Shown: in pieces, positions 1 through 8,639 of the stretch
Layout of the letters: each line of letters starts with the position of its first letter
Position numbering within the stretch: the stretch's first letter is position 1
NCBI GenBank assembly: GCA_044221315.1
Contig: JBGAPK010000006.1
Coordinates: 109,586 to 173,585 of the forward strand
Source of the DNA: JAFEBO01 sp044221315
GTDB taxonomy: Bacteria > Planctomycetota > Phycisphaerae > Phycisphaerales > UBA1924
Direction of reading: 5' to 3'
Length of the DNA stretch: 64,000 nucleotides
Notes under the pieces: model-generated
Database searches by the model: none
Told to the model about the DNA's origin: nothing
Seen by the model: the letters and a program-made list of their open reading frames with translations, nothing else
Made by a program: the position numbers and the translations under genes

Positions 1-2
1 GG

Positions 3-1097
3 CGCGCACTCAATGTCGGGTTCGTCTCTTCGGATCTGCACGAGCACTCGGTCTCGCGGTTTGTCGAGCCGATCCTGCGTCACGCCGATCGCGGGCGAAC
101 TCGCCTCATCCTGATCTCGATGGGAATGAACCGGGACGCCATGAGCCGGCGGCTCTCGGAACTCTGCGACGCCTGGCGTGACCTGCGTCCGCTCTCGTGG
201 GACACACTCCGGCGGATCGTGGCGGAGGAGAAGATCGACGTGCTGATCGAACTCGGCGGGCACATGGTCAACACTCCCCTGCCGCTGTTGATCCCCCGCC
301 AGGCGCCCTTGCAGGGAAGTGCGATCGGATACCCGAACACGACCGGCCTTCCGACGATTGATTTCCGAATTGTCGATTCGATCACCGACCCGCCGGGCGA
401 GGCCGACGGGCGGGCCACCGAGCGCCTCGTCCGCGTCGATCCGTGCTTTCTCTGCTTCCAGCCGCCGACAGATGCGCCGGACGTCGCCGTGCCGCCGTTC
501 GAGCGCAATGGCCACGTCACCTTCGGCTCCTTCAACTCGCTGAGCAAGGTCAACGAAGAACTGCTTCGAGACTGGGCGGAGATCCTCGGGCGAGTACCCA
601 ACTCCCGTTTCCTGCTCAAGGCCCTGGCGCTGGACGATCCTGGAACGCGCGAGGACGTGGCGAAGCGGCTCGCCCGCGCCGGCATTCCCGCGGATCGCGT
701 GCGGCTGCTCGGAAAACTCAATTCAACTCGCGAACACCTCGAGTGCTACGGGGAGATCGACATCGCCCTCGATACCTACCCGTACCACGGCACGACGACC
801 ACGTGCGAGGCACTGTGGATGGGCGTGCCGGTCGTGTCGCGGGGCGGTGCGACGCACGCGTCGCGGGTCGGGGCCAGCCTGCTGCGCGCGGTGGGTTTGC
901 CGGACTTCGTCGCAGGAAACCGGCAGGAGTATCTGGCAATCGCAACGAAACTGGCGGGCGATGGAGCGCGTCGGGCGTCACTGCGGAAAGCGCTGCGTGA
1001 GCAGGTGCGCTCCAGTTCTCTGTGCGACGGCGCCGCGTATGCGCGACGCTGGGAAGCCGCCGTGACCGCCCAATTTGATCTGGGCGCCCGGTCCTGA
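3..1097 (+). CDS. TPR/O-GlcNAc-transferase-like glycosyltransferase (SPINDLY type), 5' truncated by window edge
   Basis: The frame is already open at the window edge and reads a glycosyltransferase family 41 catalytic domain of about 364 residues to a TGA. Visible motifs are SSDLHEHSV (the N-terminal catalytic lobe around the family's conserved His), GSFNSLSKVNEE (the Lys-bearing nucleotide-site loop), and YPYHGTTTTCEAL near the C-terminus, which matches the UDP-binding segment of OGT enzymes. Enzymes of this family move a sugar from a nucleotide donor to Ser/Thr; the bacterial targets here are unknown. The TPR half presumably lies upstream of the window. It is the first of three paralogues on one strand. 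It carries His where the next two copies have Asn before GTTTT. Confidence 0.88.
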   Translation, partial: RALNVGFVSSDLHEHSVSRFVEPILRHADRGRTRLILISMGMNRDAMSRRLSELCDAWRDLRPLSWDTLRRIVAEEKIDVLIELGGHMVNTPLPLLIPRQAPLQGSAIGYPNTTGLPTIDFRIVDSITDPPGEADGRATERLVRVDPCFLCFQPPTDAPDVAVPPFERNGHVTFGSFNSLSKVNEELLRDWAEILGRVPNSRFLLKALALDDPGTREDVAKRLARAGIPADRVRLLGKLNSTREHLECYGEIDIALDTYPYHGTTTTCEALWMGVPVVSRGGATHASRVGASLLRAVGLPDFVAGNRQEYLAIATKLAGDGARRASLRKALREQVRSSSLCDGAAYARRWEAAVTAQFDLGARS

Positions 1098-1113
1098 CCG
1101 CGGGCTCCGTCCG

Positions 1114-1119
1114 TACCCT
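1114..1119 (+). promoter_or_regulatory. -10-like TACCCT for leaderless start of second OGT-like gene
   Basis: TACCCT ends 6 nt before the GTG at 1126, and there is no Shine-Dalgarno between them. The same geometry recurs at several genes in the window, so it supports the GTG start over the in-frame TTG at 1075. No -35 is obvious. Confidence 0.45.
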
Positions 1120-1125
1120 TGGCCC

Positions 1126-2925
1126 GTGCCGGTGAATCCCACCAAGCTTCAGCAGGTAATGCAATTGCTCCACGCGGGGCGATACGATACCGCGATCGAG
1201 CAGTTGCTGATCCTGCAGCGGGCCTATCCGACGGATACGTCGGTCTGCAACGCGCTCGGAAAGGCCTACGCCGAAACGGGGCGGTACGACCAGTCGGTCT
1301 ACTACGTCGAACGGTGCCTGGCCCTCAACCCCGACGACCGGGTGGCGGCGGGAAACCTGATCCACATGCTCGGGCTGGCGGGCAAGAAGAAGGAAGCGAT
1401 GGCTCGCGGGGACCAGCTCTACCCGCGATTCTCGTCCGATCCGCACTTTGTCCTGGTTCTGGCATCGACGTACGGCGCGCTCAACTACTACACCCGGGCG
1501 CGGCGGATGCTCTCCGACTTCATGGCGAAGTACGGCGTCGTCCCGTCGATGGTGCGATACCTCGGCACAATGCTGCTCAACCTCGGCATGCTGCGCGAGG
1601 CCGAGGCGGCGTTCCGCGAGGCGCTCCGACTGGTGCCGGACGATCCAACAACCGTCGGGCTTCTCGCCGGAACCTTGAACTACGTTCCGTGGGCGGACCG
1701 CAAGGAAACGTTCGAGCTGCACCGGATGTTCGGGCGGATGGCCGAGGCGGGACACAGGGCGATTGATCCGCTCTCCTTTGCGAACTCGCCGGACCCGGAG
1801 AGGCCGATCCGCGTCGCGATCATCTCCGCGGATTTCCGCGAGCACCCGGTTTCACGCTTCATCGACGCGGTGCTGCGCCATCGGGACCGGTCCCGCGCGC
1901 ACCTGACCGGGATATTCATGTACCCGCGCGACGACGAGGTCACCCGCGATCTCGAATCGCTGTGCGACGCCTGGCGGACGATTCGGACCAGCAAGCCGGG
2001 GATCATCGCGGAGATCGTAAAGGAAGTCGCGCCCGACGTGCTGGTCGAACTCGGAGGGCTGACATCCAACTCGCCGCTGTTCTCGATCACGCCGCGGCTC
2101 GCGCCCGTGCAGGTCAGCGCGATCGGCTACCCGCACACGACGGGAATGAGCGTCATCGACGCCCGCCTCGTGGATTCACTGACCGACCCGCCCGGCGATG
2201 CCGACGCGTTCGCCACGGAGATGCTCGTCCGCCTCGACCCGTGCTTCCTTTGCTACACGCCCCGCCTGATGCCCCAGCTCGGTCCCGGGCCCGCGGCGTC
2301 CAACGGGTTCGTCACCTTCGGGAGCTTTAACAAGATCACCAAGTACACCGACGAGGCGTTCTCGCTCTGGTCCAGGATTCTCGCGCGGACGCCGGGCTCG
2401 AAGTTGCTGATCAAGACCGCGGCCCTCGACGGCGACGAGGTGCGGGAGACCATGCACGCCCGCCTGGAGCGCGCCGGGATCGCCCGCGAACGCACCGAGC
2501 TGGTTGGCCTGCAGGACCAGCCGCTCGATCACCTGCTCTGCTACAACCGGATCGATCTCGCGCTCGACACCCTCCCGTACAACGGAACGACCACGACCTG
2601 CGAGTCGCTGCTGATGGGCGTGCCCGTCATCGCGCTCGAGGGGACTGCGCACGCCGGGCGAGTCGGCGTGAGCCTCCTGCACGCGGCGGGGATACCCGAA
2701 TTTCTTGCCCGAACGCCGGAGGACTACATTGAAAAGGCGGTCGGCTTGGCCGCCGACCGCGGCGGCCTCGGCACGATGCGCCCGGAGATCCGGCGCCGTC
2801 TTCTGGCCTCGGCCCTCTGCGACGGTCCGGCGTACGCGGCACGCTGGCACGGCGCGATCCGGGAGTTGTGGCGGGGCTGGTGCGTGCGAAAAAGGGGCCA
2901 GGCCGCAGGCCGCACCCGGGAATGA
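1126..2925 (+). CDS. TPR + O-GlcNAc-transferase-like glycosyltransferase
   Basis: About 599 residues. The first ~200 residues are helical TPR-type repeats (for example ALGKAYAETGRYDQSVYYVE). A glycosyltransferase family 41 domain follows from about residue 228: ISADFREHPVSRF, GSFNKITKYTDEAF, and the UDP-site segment with YNGTTTTCESL near residue 485. The domain order matches SPINDLY/OGT proteins. An in-frame TTG at 1075 overlaps the previous gene by 23 bp. GTG 1126 is preferred because TACCCT sits exactly 6 nt upstream; GTG 1132 and ATG 1159 are other options. It lies 28 bp downstream of one paralogue and 28 bp upstream of another, so this is a tandem duplication. Donor sugar and protein targets cannot be told from sequence. 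Confidence 0.88.
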   Translation: MPVNPTKLQQVMQLLHAGRYDTAIEQLLILQRAYPTDTSVCNALGKAYAETGRYDQSVYYVERCLALNPDDRVAAGNLIHMLGLAGKKKEAMARGDQLYPRFSSDPHFVLVLASTYGALNYYTRARRMLSDFMAKYGVVPSMVRYLGTMLLNLGMLREAEAAFREALRLVPDDPTTVGLLAGTLNYVPWADRKETFELHRMFGRMAEAGHRAIDPLSFANSPDPERPIRVAIISADFREHPVSRFIDAVLRHRDRSRAHLTGIFMYPRDDEVTRDLESLCDAWRTIRTSKPGIIAEIVKEVAPDVLVELGGLTSNSPLFSITPRLAPVQVSAIGYPHTTGMSVIDARLVDSLTDPPGDADAFATEMLVRLDPCFLCYTPRLMPQLGPGPAASNGFVTFGSFNKITKYTDEAFSLWSRILARTPGSKLLIKTAALDGDEVRETMHARLERAGIARERTELVGLQDQPLDHLLCYNRIDLALDTLPYNGTTTTCESLLMGVPVIALEGTAHAGRVGVSLLHAAGIPEFLARTPEDYIEKAVGLAADRGGLGTMRPEIRRRLLASALCDGPAYAARWHGAIRELWRGWCVRKRGQAAGRTRE

Positions 2926-2953
2926 ACCGACGCGTGCGCGGGAGTCTGTTCGA

Positions 2954-4747
2954 ATGCAGGGCGGCAACGACTACGACCGGGCAATCGATCTCGTGAGGCG
3001 CGGACAGAGCGCGGAGGGCATCGACCTGCTGCTGGCTCTGCAGCGCCGCGACCCGGGCGACAGCCGGGTAAGCGATGCGCTCTCGCACGCCTTTCTCGAC
3101 GCGGGCCAGTTCGAGCGGGCCCTGTATTTCGCCGAGCGCACGCTCGAGCTGCGGCCGCAGGATGGATCGGCGGCGGTCTTTGTCGTGCACACGCTGTCCT
3201 CGGCGGGACGGACGTCCGATGCCGCGGAGCGGGGCAGGGCCCTCTTGCCGCGGTTCGGGCACGATCCGCAGTTCGTGCACTTCGTCGGCGCGGCGCTGCT
3301 CAATCTCGGCCGGCGCGACGAGTTGGAGACCCTGCTGCGTGATTTTCTCCGCACATCTCCTTCCGACCCGACGATCCTCTCGTTCCTCGGCTCGACGCTG
3401 CTGAACCAGGGGCGGGCAAAGGAAGCGGAGGAGGTTCTGCGTCGCTCGCTGGCCCATTCCCCCGGCCACCTCAACAGCCTCTCCGCGCTGGCAACCACTC
3501 TGAACTATGTCGAGAATGCGGATCGGGCGGAGGTGTTCGGGCTGTACCGCGAGTTCGGGAAGCGGTACGAGGCGCACTTTCCGGTGATCGATCCCTTGAG
3601 CTACGAGAATGACCCGGATCCGGAGCGGATCATCCGGGTCGGGCTGGTGACGAGCGACCTGCGTGAGCACCCGGTGGCGCGATTTGTCGAGCCGATTCTG
3701 CGGCATCACGATCCTTCGCGGGTACGGATCACCGTGTACCACACCTATCCGACGGAGGACGAGGTCTCGGCGGAGTTGCGCGTCCTGTGCGATGAGTGGC
3801 GCACGGTCCGCACGACGCGTCCCGAGATCGTCTCGCGGGCGGTGTACCGGGACAGGATCGACGTGCTCTTTGAACTCGGCGGCCTGACGGGCAACTCGTC
3901 GCTGCCCGTCATGGTGCCGCAGGTGGCGCCCGTGCAGGTGAGTGCGATCGGGTACGCGAACACAACGGGATTGAGCACGGTCGGATACCGGATTGTGGAT
4001 TCGCGGACGGACCCGCCCGGGGACTCCGACCGGTACGCGACGGAGAGGCTTGTGCGCCTCGATCCCTGCTTCCTGTGTTTTTGCCCCAGGCGCCCGCCGG
4101 CTCCGGGACCTTCCCCGGTTCATGCCAGCGGCTTCGTGACGTTCGGCAGCTTCAACAGCATCATGAAGTACACCGATCGAGCCTTTTCGCTCTGGGCGAA
4201 GATTCTCGAGCGTGTTCCTGGTTCAAAGCTCCTGCTCAAGAACGCGCCGCTCGGCGCCGAGGGCACGAGGACTCGCATCCTGGACCGGATGAGCGCCGCG
4301 GGGATCAGTCGCGGATCCGTCGAACTGCTCGGCTCTCAAGCGAGCGCGACCGAGCACCTTTCCCTGTACGACCGCCTCGACGTCGCCCTCGACACGTTCC
4401 CGTACAACGGCACGACGACAACGTGCGAAGCCCTGGTGATGGGGGTTCCGGTGGTCGCGCTCGAGGGTGCTTCGCACGCCGGACGCGTCGGGGCGAGCCT
4501 GTTGCACGCCGCCGGCATGCCCGAGTTTTTGGCGTGCACGCAAGACGAGTACGTCGAGAAGGCCGTCGCGCTCGCGGGCCGATCTCGTGATTCGGTGGCA
4601 CCAAGAACGGCGCTGCGTGAAAAACTGCTCGCGTCCTCGCTCTGCGACGGCCCGGCGTACGCGGATCGGTGGCAGAATGCGATCAGGCTGATGTGGCGGG
4701 ATTGGTGCGAGCGGAAGTCGCGATCTGACGGCGCCGCACGCCGCTGA
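2954..4747 (+). CDS. TPR + O-GlcNAc-transferase-like glycosyltransferase (third tandem copy)
   Basis: About 597 residues from ATG 2954. The frame is open upstream to 2705, but that stretch reads as an Arg-rich shadow of the preceding gene and is excluded. N-terminal TPR-like repeats (ALSHAFLDAGQFERALYFAE) are followed from about residue 227 by the family 41 catalytic domain: VTSDLREHPVARF, GSFNSIMKYTDRAF, and YNGTTTTCEALVMGVP near residue 485. It is closest to the preceding gene in layout. The last 65 bp overlap the 3' end of the convergent methyltransferase gene, so both C-termini are encoded on opposite strands of the same DNA. Confidence 0.88.
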   Translation: MQGGNDYDRAIDLVRRGQSAEGIDLLLALQRRDPGDSRVSDALSHAFLDAGQFERALYFAERTLELRPQDGSAAVFVVHTLSSAGRTSDAAERGRALLPRFGHDPQFVHFVGAALLNLGRRDELETLLRDFLRTSPSDPTILSFLGSTLLNQGRAKEAEEVLRRSLAHSPGHLNSLSALATTLNYVENADRAEVFGLYREFGKRYEAHFPVIDPLSYENDPDPERIIRVGLVTSDLREHPVARFVEPILRHHDPSRVRITVYHTYPTEDEVSAELRVLCDEWRTVRTTRPEIVSRAVYRDRIDVLFELGGLTGNSSLPVMVPQVAPVQVSAIGYANTTGLSTVGYRIVDSRTDPPGDSDRYATERLVRLDPCFLCFCPRRPPAPGPSPVHASGFVTFGSFNSIMKYTDRAFSLWAKILERVPGSKLLLKNAPLGAEGTRTRILDRMSAAGISRGSVELLGSQASATEHLSLYDRLDVALDTFPYNGTTTTCEALVMGVPVVALEGASHAGRVGASLLHAAGMPEFLACTQDEYVEKAVALAGRSRDSVAPRTALREKLLASSLCDGPAYADRWQNAIRLMWRDWCERKSRSDGAARR

Positions 4748-5444
4748 AGACGAGAGCCGGCGGCAGGTTCAGCCAGACGCTCCGCGATCGGCGGAGATTC
4801 TCGAAGTAGCGGGGCAGCTTGGTATGGAAGCGACGCCCGGCGGGGGTGAAGAGGCCGACCCGATAGCCGAACATGACGAAAGAACCGCCCGGCTTGAGCA
4901 CCCGGAATGTTGCGTTGAGGATGCGGTCCTGAAGGTCGTCGGGAAAGCTCACCCAGGGCAGGCCGCTGACGATCGCGTCCACATGGCCGAGCCCCTCTCT
5001 GCTGCAGAGCTCTTCGACCCTCTCGGCACTCTCTTCGTAAAGCTTGACCTGCGGCAGGCGCTGGCGGCAGATCTTTGCCAGGTCGGCGCTCCGCTCGATC
5101 GCGAAGAAGTGCGTCCCCGGGCGCATGCGGGCGAGCAACTCCCGGGTGATCACCCCCGTTCCGGGCCCGAACTCGACCACGGAATTGATTTTCTGAAAGT
5201 CGAGCTGATCCGCGATCTTTTTGGCCAGCGCCGGGGAGCTTGCGGCGACCGCCCCCATTCGGCCGGGGTTGGTGATGAACTCGGCGAGGAAGCGGGCATG
5301 GGCCGCCAGTGCACCGGGCATGCCGGGCCGCCTGGGCTCCACGATGCGGTGAGAGCCGCTGTGGCTCCCGGTTCGGGGCGCGTGGGCGTGCGAGCCGGCG
5401 TGTCCGTTGAGGTGCGTGCCGTGGGAGTTGCTTGAGGAGTTCAA
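4683..5444 (-). CDS. PmtA-like class I SAM-dependent methyltransferase
   Basis: A Rossmann-fold methyltransferase of 253 residues. The core starts at FLAEFITNPGRMGAVAAS, typical of phospholipid N-methyltransferase (PmtA) relatives. Motif I is VEFGPGTGVITREL, followed by FFAIERS and an SGLPWVSFPDD motif in the catalytic region. Known relatives methylate phosphatidylethanolamine at the membrane; the substrate here is inferred. The first ~40 residues are a His/Gly/Ser-rich low-complexity stretch. The start shown is a TTG without Shine-Dalgarno; ATG at 5321 would give a 212-residue protein closer to the usual family length. The codons of the His-rich stretch look coding, so the long form is kept. 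A TAGTCT hexamer lies at 5502-5507. Confidence 0.75.
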   Translation of the reverse strand: MNSSSNSHGTHLNGHAGSHAHAPRTGSHSGSHRIVEPRRPGMPGALAAHARFLAEFITNPGRMGAVAASSPALAKKIADQLDFQKINSVVEFGPGTGVITRELLARMRPGTHFFAIERSADLAKICRQRLPQVKLYEESAERVEELCSREGLGHVDAIVSGLPWVSFPDDLQDRILNATFRVLKPGGSFVMFGYRVGLFTPAGRRFHTKLPRYFENLRRSRSVWLNLPPALVFSGVRRRQIATSARTNPATSA

Positions 5445-5501
5445 AGTAAGTCGTCCGGGGAAAAGCGTCCGGCGGAAAACGTCGCGGGGGAAGCGGTCTC
5501 A

Positions 5502-5507
5502 AGACTA
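5502..5507 (-). promoter_or_regulatory. -10-like TAGTCT upstream of methyltransferase
   Basis: On the minus strand TAGTCT lies about 57 nt before the TTG start of the methyltransferase. It matches the TAnnCT form seen before other genes here. No clear -35 is seen. Confidence 0.3.
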
Positions 5508-5532
5508 GGCCGCGCCGAAGGATACCGCGCGG

Positions 5533-7365
5533 CTAGATCCCCCGTCCCCGACCATCCTTTTCGCCGGTCGTGGCGGAGGGATCGATGAGCGCCACGGGGT
5601 CGGCCGGAACAGTCATTCGGAAAACCGATCCCTTTCCTTCATCGCTTTCGACGGTCAGGGTGCCCCGATGATCCTCGGCGACCCGCTTGGCCACGGGCAG
5701 GCCCAGGCCCGTGCCCCGGAGCCCCTTGGTGGTGTTGAAGGGCTGGAAGATCCAGTGCTGCTTCCCTTTGGCGATGCCGGGGCCGTTATCGATGACGTCG
5801 ATGATCGCCCAGAGCGTGCCGGATTGCGCCGAAAGCCCGCCGGAGACTGCGCCCGATTGTTCGGCGGGGCGCGCCGAAACCTGTGCGGGGGCAGATCCGC
5901 TGGGGGCGATCGTGAAAGTCGCCCGGATGGTCACGACACCCTTCTCGGGCTCAACTGCCTCGACGGCGTTGGTGAGCAGATTGAGGAGGGCCTGGTGCAT
6001 GAGGGCCGGGTCGATCGCGATCGGGGGCATCTCGCTGTCGATGTCCACGATGACGGCCACGTGCTTGGCGTCGGTGGCGGTCTTGAGCAGTTCGAGGCAA
6101 TCGTCCACGACCTGCTGAATCTTGGTGAGTTCGACCTCGGGTTTGCGATGGCGCGAATAGGCGAGCATGTTGCTCGTGAGGCTGCTGATGCGGTCGAGAT
6201 TGCGTTTGAAGATGTCCCAGCCGCCCTTGGCGATCTTGAGGTCGTCTTTCTTGAGCCCGAGCTCCACGACGTCGGCCCCGCCGCGGATGCCCTGGAGGAT
6301 GTTCTTGATGGAGTGTGAGAGGCTGGCGACAGTCTCGCCCACGGCCGCGAGACGTTCGGTCTGGAGCCTGCGGGCGTAGCCCTCGGCGTTCGCGAGGGCC
6401 AAGCCCGTGTGCTGGCCGACGGCGTTCATCAGGGCCAGCTGCTCGGCGGTGAACGTGTAGTTCGCGAGCGTGCTATCGATATAGATGGCGCCGAATGTGT
6501 TGCCACGGAAGCTGATGGGGGCGCAGATGGCCGATCGCACGTGCATGCGCTGCACGCTGTCGCCCGAGGCGAATCGCGGGTCGTTCATCGCGTTGCTGGA
6601 GAGCACGCCCTCGCCCTTCCTCAGTACATGCTGAAGAATGGTGCGGGGGACGTGAATGAGGGCTTCTTCCTCGTTGGCAGGGGCCACTCGATACTTGACG
6701 ACTGCCGGGCGCGATTTTTCGATGTCGCCGGGCTTGGTGAGCACGATGAAGCCTCGCTCGGGCTTGAATTCCCGGAAGACCATCTCCATCACGCTCTTGA
6801 GAAGTTCTGAGCGGTCGGTCAACTGGCTGGTCAGGCTGGTGAGCTGGTAGATGACCCGCAGGTGCGTCGCGGCGGCCGCCCGGGGCTCGGGCTCGGACAT
6901 CACCAGCGAATCTTCGTTGGCGTTTGAGGCGAATTTTGGGCTCAGGACATCGCCCGCAAGCGTCTGCTCGATCGAGGCGTCCACCTGGTCGGGCTTGGCA
7001 AGGCGGACGATTTCGGGGTCGCTGGTCTCGGTAAACCCGAAGACCATCAGAGTCGCCCCGACGCGGATCTGGTCGCCGGGGCGCAGCCGGACGCGGTCTT
7101 TGATCCGTTCGGCGTTGATGTACGTTCCGTTCTGCGATTGCAGGTCGCGGATGTACCAGGCCCCGCCGTCGGGGGTCATTTCGGCGTGGCGGCGACTGAC
7201 GGTTGTATCGCTGATGGGCAGGGCCTCACCCGAGCGCCCGATGAGCTGCGGCTCGTGGTCGGGAAGCTGGAAGGTGCGCCCCTTGTCGGGGCCCTGGATC
7301 ACGGTGAGGATCAGCACGCAACAATCGTACTGGTTCGCGGGGACGGTTGCCCGTGCCGCGTTCAT
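5533..7365 (-). CDS. FHA-GAF-histidine kinase, cytosolic sensor kinase
   Basis: About 610 residues, no signal peptide or membrane segment. An N-terminal FHA domain (roughly 18-115; IGRSGEALP, SRRHAEM, QNGTYIN) binds phosphothreonine in known proteins. A GAF domain (roughly 170-330) follows, then a dimerisation/phosphoacceptor region with SLSHSIKNIL (His351). The C-terminal HATPase has the N-box LLNLLTNAVEAVEPEKG, DNGPGI and GTGLGLPVAKRV. It should autophosphorylate and signal to a response regulator, none of which is adjacent. ATG 7365 is chosen because GGAAG lies 7 nt upstream; an in-frame TTG at 7371 and GTG at 7317 are alternatives. The start codon lies only 20 bp from that of the divergent DinB-fold gene. 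Confidence 0.92.
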   Translation of the reverse strand: MNAARATVPANQYDCCVLILTVIQGPDKGRTFQLPDHEPQLIGRSGEALPISDTTVSRRHAEMTPDGGAWYIRDLQSQNGTYINAERIKDRVRLRPGDQIRVGATLMVFGFTETSDPEIVRLAKPDQVDASIEQTLAGDVLSPKFASNANEDSLVMSEPEPRAAAATHLRVIYQLTSLTSQLTDRSELLKSVMEMVFREFKPERGFIVLTKPGDIEKSRPAVVKYRVAPANEEEALIHVPRTILQHVLRKGEGVLSSNAMNDPRFASGDSVQRMHVRSAICAPISFRGNTFGAIYIDSTLANYTFTAEQLALMNAVGQHTGLALANAEGYARRLQTERLAAVGETVASLSHSIKNILQGIRGGADVVELGLKKDDLKIAKGGWDIFKRNLDRISSLTSNMLAYSRHRKPEVELTKIQQVVDDCLELLKTATDAKHVAVIVDIDSEMPPIAIDPALMHQALLNLLTNAVEAVEPEKGVVTIRATFTIAPSGSAPAQVSARPAEQSGAVSGGLSAQSGTLWAIIDVIDNGPGIAKGKQHWIFQPFNTTKGLRGTGLGLPVAKRVAEDHRGTLTVESDEGKGSVFRMTVPADPVALIDPSATTGEKDGRGRGI

Positions 7366-7385
7366 CGCCAACTTCCGGGAGCTTT

Positions 7386-7862
7386 ATGGACCCTACCCAC
7401 CTCGACGCGTACGTCTCCCAGGCCGACGAACTCAAGATCTGGGTTTCGGGCCTGACCAAAGACCAGCTCAACGCCCACCCGATCCCGGGGACGTGGAGCA
7501 TCCAGCAGGTCACGTTCCACACGCTCGACAGCGATCTGGTCTCGGCCGACCGCATGCGCCGGATCATTGCCATGGACAACCCGCTGCTTGTCGGGTACGA
7601 CGAATCGCGCTTTGCCGCGCTTCTCAGTTATGACAAACGCGACGTCTCCAAGGCGTGCGAACTGTTCGCGATGAACCGGCGGTTCATGGGAGAGTTGCTC
7701 GCCTGCTGCGAGCCGGAGGCGTTCGAGCGGACGGGAATTCACACCGAGCGCGGCAAGGTGACCCTGGCCGGGTTGGTGCAGGATTACGTTGAGCATGTGC
7801 TGCACCATCGGAAGTTCGTGGTGGCGAAGCGGAAGGCGCTTGGGAAGCCGCTCACCGCGTAG
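7386..7862 (+). CDS. DinB-fold (four-helix, YfiT/DinB superfamily) protein
   Basis: 158 residues. The pattern TWSIQQVTFHTLDSD near the N-terminus and YVEHVLHHRKFVV near the C-terminus places His residues where DinB/YfiT-superfamily proteins coordinate a metal. Members include metal-dependent thiol S-transferases (bacillithiol/mycothiol) and many uncharacterised stress proteins; the substrate cannot be inferred. ATG 7386 is preceded by GGGAG with 4 nt spacing, which favours it over the upstream in-frame GTG. It diverges from the FHA kinase with 20 bp between start codons, so each promoter must lie inside or very near the other gene. Confidence 0.8.
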   Translation: MDPTHLDAYVSQADELKIWVSGLTKDQLNAHPIPGTWSIQQVTFHTLDSDLVSADRMRRIIAMDNPLLVGYDESRFAALLSYDKRDVSKACELFAMNRRFMGELLACCEPEAFERTGIHTERGKVTLAGLVQDYVEHVLHHRKFVVAKRKALGKPLTA

Positions 7863-7914
7863 AGCAGCAGAATTGCCCGCTTGATTGATTGAACGGGCGG
7901 GGCTTGATCCCGGT

Positions 7915-7980
7915 TTTCTTTGCCGCTTTGCCGCTTTGCTTCTTCTTTGCTGCTCTGCCAATCTGCTGCTCTGCTGCTCT
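7915..7980. repeat. imperfect tandem repeat of 8-nt units
   Basis: Eight successive 8-nt blocks follow one another in register (tttctttg, ccgctttg, ccgctttg, cttcttct, ttgctgct, ctgccaat, ctgctgct, ctgctgct). The array fills the gap between two convergent genes, touching the stop codon of upp. A 10-nt inverted repeat of its last block (agagcagcag) lies at 7861-7870, at the end of the DinB-fold gene. Confidence 0.75.
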
Positions 7981-8627
7981 CATCCCGTCCCGTACATCCT
8001 GTCCCCGGCATCGCCCAAGCCCGGGATGATGTATCCCTTTTCCGTCAGTTCGCGGTCGAGTGCCGCGGTGTAGATCATCACGTCCGGATGGTCCTTCAGG
8101 AGTTTTCGCACGCCCTCGGGGGCGGCCACGAGGCAGATCATGCGGAGGTCTTTCGCGCCGGCCGCGCGGAGCATGGTGATCGCGGCGGACGCCGAGCCGC
8201 CGGTCGCGAGCATCGGATCGACGAGCAGCACCGGACCCGCATCAAGGTCCTTCGGCAGCTTGTTGAGATAGGCAACCGGCTCGAGCGTTTCGTGATCGCG
8301 GGCGATGCCCAGGTGTCCGACGCGTGCTTCGGGCATGACGTAGAGAATCCCCTCGATCATGCCGAGACCCGATCGAAGGATGGGCACGACGGTGATGTTC
8401 GCGCTCAATCGCCTGGCCTGCGTGACTTCCAGCGGCGTCGTCACCGACACCGGCGAGACCGGAAAACTTCGCGTTACCTCAAAGACCATCAGCCCGGCGA
8501 TCTGAGCCAGCAGACCCCGGAAGGAGCGGTGGCCGGTGGCCTGATCGCGGATCCAGGACATCTTGTGCTGGATCAGCGGGTGGTCAAAGACAGCCAGGTT
8601 GCCAAACTCGGGGTGCGCCTTGGGCAT
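7980..8627 (-). CDS. upp: uracil phosphoribosyltransferase
   Basis: 215 residues, the usual length for Upp. It converts uracil and PRPP to UMP in pyrimidine salvage in the cytosol. Visible motifs are HPLIQHKMSWIRDQ at the N-terminus, VPILRSGLGMIEG, the PRPP-binding loop VDPMLATGGSA, and the uracil-binding C-terminal GYIIPGLGDAGDRMYGT. The reading frame stays open upstream to 8744, but ATG 8627 gives the canonical N-terminus and has TATGCT ending 6 nt before it. The gene is convergent with the DinB-fold gene. Confidence 0.96.
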   Translation of the reverse strand: MPKAHPEFGNLAVFDHPLIQHKMSWIRDQATGHRSFRGLLAQIAGLMVFEVTRSFPVSPVSVTTPLEVTQARRLSANITVVPILRSGLGMIEGILYVMPEARVGHLGIARDHETLEPVAYLNKLPKDLDAGPVLLVDPMLATGGSASAAITMLRAAGAKDLRMICLVAAPEGVRKLLKDHPDVMIYTAALDRELTEKGYIIPGLGDAGDRMYGTG

Positions 8628-8633
8628 GGCCCC

Positions 8634-8639
8634 AGCATA
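8634..8639 (-). promoter_or_regulatory. -10-like TATGCT for leaderless upp transcript
   Basis: On the minus strand TATGCT is followed by 6 nt (GGGGCC) and then the ATG of upp. The spacing would place transcription start at or next to the A of ATG. Confidence 0.5.

Noticed and set aside
2705..2953. Upstream extension of the third OGT-like gene
   Set aside because: It overlaps the preceding gene and reads as an Arg-rich shadow; ATG 2954 starts the conserved TPR part.
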